Shown piece after piece: positions 59,651-64,000 of a DNA stretch of 64,000 nucleotides. The translations under genes were made by a program, and so were the position numbers. The notes under the pieces were generated by a model. The model searched no databases. It saw nothing but the letters and a program-made list of their open reading frames with translations, and was not told the DNA's origin. Each line of letters opens with the position of its first letter. Within the stretch, counting starts at the first letter, position 1. The stretch comes from Clostridiales bacterium (GTDB lineage Bacteria; Bacillota; Clostridia; Oscillospirales; CAG-272), in assembly GCA_022791685.1 (NCBI GenBank), contig JAAVZO010000001.1, positions 124,001 to 188,000 of the forward strand, in the 5' to 3' direction.

Positions 59651-60709
59651 TCAATTTTTTATAGAACCGCAGATAAATCTCGCTATTTCGTCCGGCAGCG
59701 CACCAGAAATGTACTCTCCTATATCAAGCTTGCACAGAAACTCTGCTACCTCATCGGTCGAATAACCGACTCCTATAAGCTCATTTGCTATGATACCAAC
59801 ATCACGCACGCCAAAGAAATCTCCGCTAATATGCAGTGCTGAGATCTTACCCTCGCGCACATCGAGATCAGCTTCGACTGTACCAAATTCAAACCGGTGT
59901 TTAAGCTTTGTCTCAAAGCTGCCGAATCGCTGTAAATTCCATTCATCGGTCGAGTACTTATTTTGCGATAGTAATTCTATCCCAGCGATAGTTTCAGGAT
60001 CAAAGATTTCCGCCGGAACGTCATAACGGGCAGTGATATAGTCGACAATATATCTCATAAAATCAGTCACACTCTCGGCGAAGCTGAGTTTTTCATCCGG
60101 TATGAGGTCGATAATATTCGCAACTCGGCTTCTTACACTCTTGATACCCTTACTTTTGAGCTTGTCTGCATCGACATTGAGTGCCCCTTGCATATACGAC
60201 ATATCAGCGGAAAACAGCAGTGTTCCGTGGTGCATGGTCTTGACTTTGCCATCCGTGGTATTGTATACGCACTGTGCGTTTCCGGAGATTTTGCGTTTAT
60301 CCCCATCGCTTGTAGCTGCGATAATATCATTTCGCCCTGACAGCTCAGCTGCAACGCCGAGCGAAGCTAAAGCTTCGACGACAGGTCGAGTAAAATGCTC
60401 GAAATCCAATCCGCCAGCGCGCATTCCTTTTGCAAGCTCACCGTCCATTGGAGAGATAAAAGTGAAGTTTACATTTCCAAGGTCATGGAATACCGCACCG
60501 CCTCCAGTCAGCCGACGAACCACTTTAATTCCGTTCTCTCTCGCAAAATCGAGATTTATCTCAGCAAATGCGTTCTGATTCTTACCGATTATGACCGCAG
60601 GGGCATTGCGCCAGAGCAGAAATATATCGCCGTCAGAGTGCTCAAGCAAATATTCTTCCGAAGCAAGGTTAAAGTACGGGTCGGTATTTTCATTTATGTA
60701 TATTTTCAT
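59651..60709 (-). CDS. lplA: Lipoate--protein ligase A (352 aa)
   Basis: LplA adenylates free lipoate and transfers it to lysines of E2 subunits and GcvH. Motifs: VIIGKNQNAFAEINLDFARENGIKVVRRLTGGGAVFHDLGNVNFTFI, SGRNDIIA, KISGNAQ with the catalytic Lys, HHGTLLFSAD, and the C-terminal accessory domain. It lies two genes downstream of the 2-oxoacid dehydrogenase E1 gene, which would need a lipoylated E2. No E2 gene lies in the window. Confidence 0.95.
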   Translation of the reverse strand: MKIYINENTDPYFNLASEEYLLEHSDGDIFLLWRNAPAVIIGKNQNAFAEINLDFARENGIKVVRRLTGGGAVFHDLGNVNFTFISPMDGELAKGMRAGGLDFEHFTRPVVEALASLGVAAELSGRNDIIAATSDGDKRKISGNAQCVYNTTDGKVKTMHHGTLLFSADMSYMQGALNVDADKLKSKGIKSVRSRVANIIDLIPDEKLSFAESVTDFMRYIVDYITARYDVPAEIFDPETIAGIELLSQNKYSTDEWNLQRFGSFETKLKHRFEFGTVEADLDVREGKISALHISGDFFGVRDVGIIANELIGVGYSTDEVAEFLCKLDIGEYISGALPDEIARFICGSIKN

Positions 60710-60729
60710 GTTTATTCACCGTCACGGAT

Positions 60730-61317
60730 TTATCTTATATGTCCGGTTGTTACACGAATACGATATATCATACTGCTAATAGGATTAAAACGCGGTGAGA
60801 GCGAAAGCCCGCACTCATCAGCAATACGTTCCGCCGTCTCCGATATCGACAGCTTATCACAATCGAGCAGAAGTGCGTCTGGAATCTCAGTTGGAAAGCG
60901 TTCATACGCAGCGATACACTCGTTCGCCATCTGAGCAGCAAATGAATTCTTTCCCTCAAAACGCTTATGCTGTCTACGGCGAAGCTCGTCCTTAGACAAA
61001 TTCAGCACAATATGCCGTTTAACTGGCACATTATCGGTAATCTCGTGCCAATAATCAGTGCGAATTATTGTCATTGGTGCAAGAATTATGCCATCGTAAT
61101 CGACAAAACTTCGCAGCATTTGATTATTGATACTGCGCCATTCGGGATGATCCTGAAAATTACTATATTTCATCGAATCTGGAAGGCAGCGGCGGATATA
61201 ATATCCAGCTTCTTCCGGATCGAATATATGAACATTCCGAAGTCGGCGTGCAAGCTCATACGTTGTCTGCGTCTTGCCCGCACCGAATGCACCGTTTATA
61301 AATATTATATCAGCCAT
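60730..61317 (-). CDS. TmrB-like P-loop NTPase (195 aa)
   Basis: Walker A GAFGAGKTQ at residues ~8-16 and a small kinase-like fold (MADIIFING, IFDPEEAGYYIRRCLP, IILAPMTIIRTDYWHEI, HIVLNLSKDELRRRQHKRF, LLLDCDKLSISETAERIADEC). This resembles TmrB and other adenylate-kinase-like NTPases, which in B. subtilis give tunicamycin tolerance. The role here is not certain. The ATG at 61317 has GGAG nine bases upstream. It precedes lplA by 20 bases on the same strand. Confidence 0.85.
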   Translation of the reverse strand: MADIIFINGAFGAGKTQTTYELARRLRNVHIFDPEEAGYYIRRCLPDSMKYSNFQDHPEWRSINNQMLRSFVDYDGIILAPMTIIRTDYWHEITDNVPVKRHIVLNLSKDELRRRQHKRFEGKNSFAAQMANECIAAYERFPTEIPDALLLDCDKLSISETAERIADECGLSLSPRFNPISSMIYRIRVTTGHIR

Positions 61318-61340
61318 CGACTGCACTCCGTTTTACACTC

Positions 61341-61386
61341 AAAAATAATACGGATAATTTTTCGGACTATCCGTATTATTTTTGCT
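61341..61386 (-). terminator. Terminator of the 2-oxoacid dehydrogenase operon
   Basis: A perfect 16-bp stem (AAAAATAATACGGATA) with an 11-base loop lies 24 bases after the E1 stop codon, T-rich on both sides. Confidence 0.85.
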
Positions 61387-61409
61387 ATTTATAATTCTTG
61401 CTGTATTAC

Positions 61410-63896
61410 TTAGATGCCCTTCTTGCTTCTGTCGATCTTCTCAACGTCGCTGACATTGAGCTTTGCGACATATCCCGGGATAGGCATGATCTTCTCGTGG
61501 ATAACGTCGATGATTCCATCAGCCTGCGGGAAGAAACTCTTTTCGAGCTCGTGGCTGGGAGTGATCCAGTTGCGAGAACCAAATGCTACAGGCGGTGCGT
61601 CAAGATAATCGAATGCAAGCTCCGCGATATTCGCAGCCATATCCTTCATTACCGAACCTCTCTCGCAAGCGTCGCCAACAATGATGATCTTGCCGGTCTT
61701 CTTGACAGACTCAATGACCTTCTCATAGTTGAACGGCACAATAGAGCGTGCGTCGATAACCTCAGCAGATATGCCATACTTCTCCTCGAGAGTCTTAGCT
61801 GCGTCGAGCGCACGGTAGAGCACTGCGCCGATTGTAAGAATGGTAACATCCTTACCCTCACGCTTAACGTCCGGCTCGCCGAGCTTGACTTCGTAATAGT
61901 CAGTCGGAACGCCGCCCTCGTGGAACTGCTCACCTATATCGTAAATACGCTGGCTTTCGAAGAAGATTACCGGGTCAGTACCCGACAGTGCTTCGTTCAT
62001 GAGACCCTTTGCGTCGTAAGGAGTTGCCGGGAACACAACCTTCAAGCCCGGGATATGAGCGGTAAGCGCCGTCCAATCCTGCGAATGCTGTGCGCCGTAC
62101 TTCGAGCCGACCGATACACGAAGGATGATCGGCATTTTGAGAATGCCTGCTGACATTGCCTGCCACTTTGCGACCTGGTTGAATATCTCATCACCTGCGC
62201 AGCCGATAAAGTCAGCGTACATCAGCTCGACGATAACACGTCCGCCGCACATTGCATATCCAACTGCGGAACCGACGATTGCAGCCTCCGAAATAGGTGC
62301 ATTGAAGAAACGGTGATACGGGAGCGCCTCAGTGAGTCCACGGTATACCGCATATGCGCCGCCCCAGTCACGGTTATCTTCACCGTATGCAATAAGGGTC
62401 GGGTCTTCATAGAATTTATCGATTATAGCCTCAAACAGACCGTCGCGCAGACCGAATATCTTAGTCTTAGGCAGCGGCTTGCCATCTGCGTCATAAGCAT
62501 AACGCGACTTTACTGCGAGCGACTTAACGCGCGGATTGTCAGCCTTAGGCATGAGGACCTCAGGCTCGCGTCCTTCTTCCATCGTCGGGCGCTTCTCGTT
62601 CGAGAACATGATGCCCGCGATAGCATCAGGGTTCTTATCAAGGTCCATACGCGGCGAAGCTTCTTCATCGACAGCCAGCTTGCAGACCTTAGTCATGCGG
62701 CGAATGATGACCTCGTCGATAGCGTCAAACTCATCGCTTGTAGCAACTCCGCCGAGAATGAGCTTTTCTTTGTATGCCTTGATCGGGTCCATATTCTTCC
62801 ACTCTTCGATCTCCTCAGGAGTACGGTAGGTGGACGAGTCGGACGGCGAGTGGCCGGTAGTTCTGTATGTGACAACATCGAGCATTGCTGGACCTTTGCC
62901 CTCAATAAGCAGCTGCTTTTTGCGGGTAACAGCGTCAATTACTGCGAACGGGTCGTAACCGTTTACGCGCTCAGAGTGCATTTGCTCAGGATTTACACCT
63001 GCGCCCATGCGTGCTGCCATGCCGAATGCCATGGTCTCGCCCATGGTCTGACCGCCCATGCCGTAGAAGTTGTCGAATACGTTAAAGAGTATCGGAAGTC
63101 CTGGATTGTTACCATTGTCGGTCGAGCCCCAGAGCTGGCGAATCTGGTCCATAGCTGACATATTGAGCGATTCAAGCACCGGACCACGTCCGCAAGCGCC
63201 ATCACCAAAGTTTGCTACAACAATGCCCTTCTTCTTGTTGGCACGCTTATATATAGCCGCACCGAGTGCAACCGGAGCTGCACCGCCGACGATAGCGTTG
63301 TTCGGGAAGATACCAAACGGAATGAAGAATGCGTGCATCGAGCCGCCGAGACCTCTGTTGAATCCAGTAGTACGGGCAAATATTTCAGCCAGCGCGCCGT
63401 AAAGCAGGAAGTCGATAGCTAATTCCTTGATATTGCCCTTTACTTCCTCTTTACCCTCTATAACCTTGAGGATCGAGCCGCCAAGGAACTCCTTCATGAT
63501 ATCATAGAGCTCCTCATCGCTGAGCTTGTGAATAGACGAAAGTCCCTTTGCGAGAATTTCGCCGTGGCTTCTGTGTGAGCCGAAGGTGAAGTCGTTGATA
63601 TCGAGAGAATACGCCTCACCGACTGCCGAAGCTTCCTGACCGAGCGAAAGGTGTGCAGGTCCGGGGTTATTATACTCAACGCCGTTGTATACGCTCTTTG
63701 TCTTGATTTCATTGAGCATGGTTTCGAACTCGCGGATAATACGCATATCACGGTAAATGCGAAGCATATCAGCCTTCGAATAAAGTGCCTTTTCCTCGTC
63801 GAGCGTCTTCGAATACTGGTTTACCGGGATATCCTCAAAATGGATGTAACCGGGCTGGAAGACCTTCTTAGGGTCGATATATTGACTCTTTGGCAT
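61410..63896 (-). CDS. 2-oxoacid dehydrogenase E1, alpha-beta fusion (828 aa)
   Basis: Thiamine-diphosphate-dependent E1 of a pyruvate-, acetoin- or branched-chain-type complex in one chain. The alpha half (1-~420) has SLGQEASAVGEAY, TFGSHRSHGEILAKG, GGSMHAFF, the TPP motif GDGACGRG from residue 231, and VDVVTYRTTGHSPSDSSTYR. The beta half (~460-828) has AYGEDNRDWGGAYAVYRGL, FNAPISEAAIVGSAVGYAM, and YGAQHSQDWTALTAHIPGL. Fusion of both halves is known but less common than two genes. GAGGAGA precedes the ATG. Preceded by the end of a dihydrolipoyl dehydrogenase gene. Confidence 0.93.
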   Translation of the reverse strand: MPKSQYIDPKKVFQPGYIHFEDIPVNQYSKTLDEEKALYSKADMLRIYRDMRIIREFETMLNEIKTKSVYNGVEYNNPGPAHLSLGQEASAVGEAYSLDINDFTFGSHRSHGEILAKGLSSIHKLSDEELYDIMKEFLGGSILKVIEGKEEVKGNIKELAIDFLLYGALAEIFARTTGFNRGLGGSMHAFFIPFGIFPNNAIVGGAAPVALGAAIYKRANKKKGIVVANFGDGACGRGPVLESLNMSAMDQIRQLWGSTDNGNNPGLPILFNVFDNFYGMGGQTMGETMAFGMAARMGAGVNPEQMHSERVNGYDPFAVIDAVTRKKQLLIEGKGPAMLDVVTYRTTGHSPSDSSTYRTPEEIEEWKNMDPIKAYKEKLILGGVATSDEFDAIDEVIIRRMTKVCKLAVDEEASPRMDLDKNPDAIAGIMFSNEKRPTMEEGREPEVLMPKADNPRVKSLAVKSRYAYDADGKPLPKTKIFGLRDGLFEAIIDKFYEDPTLIAYGEDNRDWGGAYAVYRGLTEALPYHRFFNAPISEAAIVGSAVGYAMCGGRVIVELMYADFIGCAGDEIFNQVAKWQAMSAGILKMPIILRVSVGSKYGAQHSQDWTALTAHIPGLKVVFPATPYDAKGLMNEALSGTDPVIFFESQRIYDIGEQFHEGGVPTDYYEVKLGEPDVKREGKDVTILTIGAVLYRALDAAKTLEEKYGISAEVIDARSIVPFNYEKVIESVKKTGKIIIVGDACERGSVMKDMAANIAELAFDYLDAPPVAFGSRNWITPSHELEKSFFPQADGIIDVIHEKIMPIPGYVAKLNVSDVEKIDRSKKGI

Positions 63897-63937
63897 AATA
63901 GTTCTCCTCTTTAATTATTTATATAAAATACATTTAA

Positions 63938-64000
63938 TTACTCAAACATTGCTTCACGGATAACTTCACATACGGTCGGATGTGGGAATACAAAATGGCG
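63938..64000 (-). CDS. lpdA: Dihydrolipoyl dehydrogenase (E3), C-terminal end only
   Basis: The last 20 codons read HFVFPHPTVCEVIREAMFE, the C-terminal dimer-interface motif of dihydrolipoyl dehydrogenases, in which the His of HPT helps the active-site thiolate. It ends 41 bases before the E1 start on the same strand, so they are one operon. The rest of the gene is outside the window. Confidence 0.8.
   Translation of the reverse strand, partial: RHFVFPHPTVCEVIREAMFE

Noticed and set aside
61398-62153. 251-codon plus-strand frame opposite the E1 gene
   Set aside because: Shadow frame; the minus-strand enzyme is unambiguous.
62313-63158. 281-codon plus-strand frame opposite the E1 gene
   Set aside because: Antisense shadow of a conserved enzyme; composition rich in L, R, C and H without domain features.
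1-64000. CRISPR arrays, prophage, integrase or transposase genes
   Set aside because: No regularly spaced repeats, phage structural genes or recombinase motifs were seen on either strand.

Overview
The window looks like a chromosomal segment of an anaerobic, Gram-positive Clostridia-type bacterium (Bacillota), probably from a gut or similar polymer-degrading community. Support: a T-box leader in front of thrS, spoVG, a YerC/TrpR-like regulator, the xpaC-telA pair, class III (anaerobic) ribonucleotide reductase, strong AGGAGG-type ribosome binding sites, TTGACA-17-TATAAT promoters, lipoprotein solute-binding proteins and several glycosidases. No rRNA, integrase, transposase or CRISPR array was seen. 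The genus cannot be named from the sequence alone.

Layout. 1-4.3 kb: end of a metallo-beta-lactamase-fold hydrolase, a small membrane protein, an ECF-type sigma factor with a long C-terminal extension, and murC. 4.6-9.9 kb: spoVG, then a four-gene Gld-type ABC exporter operon (ATPase, permease, GldG-like and DUF4340 proteins), preceded by a leader with two striking palindromic elements. 10.2-13.3 kb: rbfA-nrnA-truB-pgeF operon. 13.5-18.9 kb: aconitase-family hydratase, DUF554 membrane protein, M3 peptidase and a coupled hypothetical gene. 19-22.4 kb: two AraC regulators around a solute-binding lipoprotein. 22.7-27.6 kb: xpaC, a GH43 glycosidase, telA, a LemA-like protein and a TPM-domain protein (membrane/cell-envelope stress module). 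27.7-31.2 kb: AraC regulator divergent from an enolase-superfamily sugar-acid dehydratase, then galT. 31.5-39.6 kb: G5/M23 peptidase, DUF2238-like membrane protein, a second solute-binding lipoprotein, T-box-thrS, and a third solute-binding lipoprotein whose frame is broken at a G9 tract. 39.8-42.8 kb: tRNA-Glu, sugar isomerase, GH32 fructosidase, GNAT. 43-50.3 kb: a defence island with TerB-N/TerB-C protein, DUF2791/BrxD-like ATPase and Lhr-like helicase, which matches the three components of the Shango anti-phage system, interrupted by a coupled GNAT gene and a PadR-DUF2812 pair. 50.6-56.2 kb: CBM9-like surface protein with a G9 tract at its C-terminal anchor, nrdD with two NrdR boxes, two XRE regulators, tRNA-Val. 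56.7-64 kb: sugar isomerase, hslO, methyltransferase and yerC, lplA, a TmrB-like ATPase, and a 2-oxoacid dehydrogenase E1 alpha-beta fusion preceded by the end of a dihydrolipoyl dehydrogenase gene.

The most unusual signal is a set of four G:C mononucleotide tracts, each exactly nine long and all readable as C followed by G9, associated only with secreted or lipid-anchored protein genes. One tract is in frame in a lipoprotein linker, one puts a second lipoprotein out of frame just after its lipobox, one decides whether a secreted carbohydrate-binding protein ends early or continues into a hydrophobic-KRRK anchor, and one is a C9 in the leader of the first gene, complementary to the G9 in its own coding sequence. 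This looks like a surface-protein contingency (phase-variation) or transcript-slippage system. Homopolymer sequencing error must be excluded.
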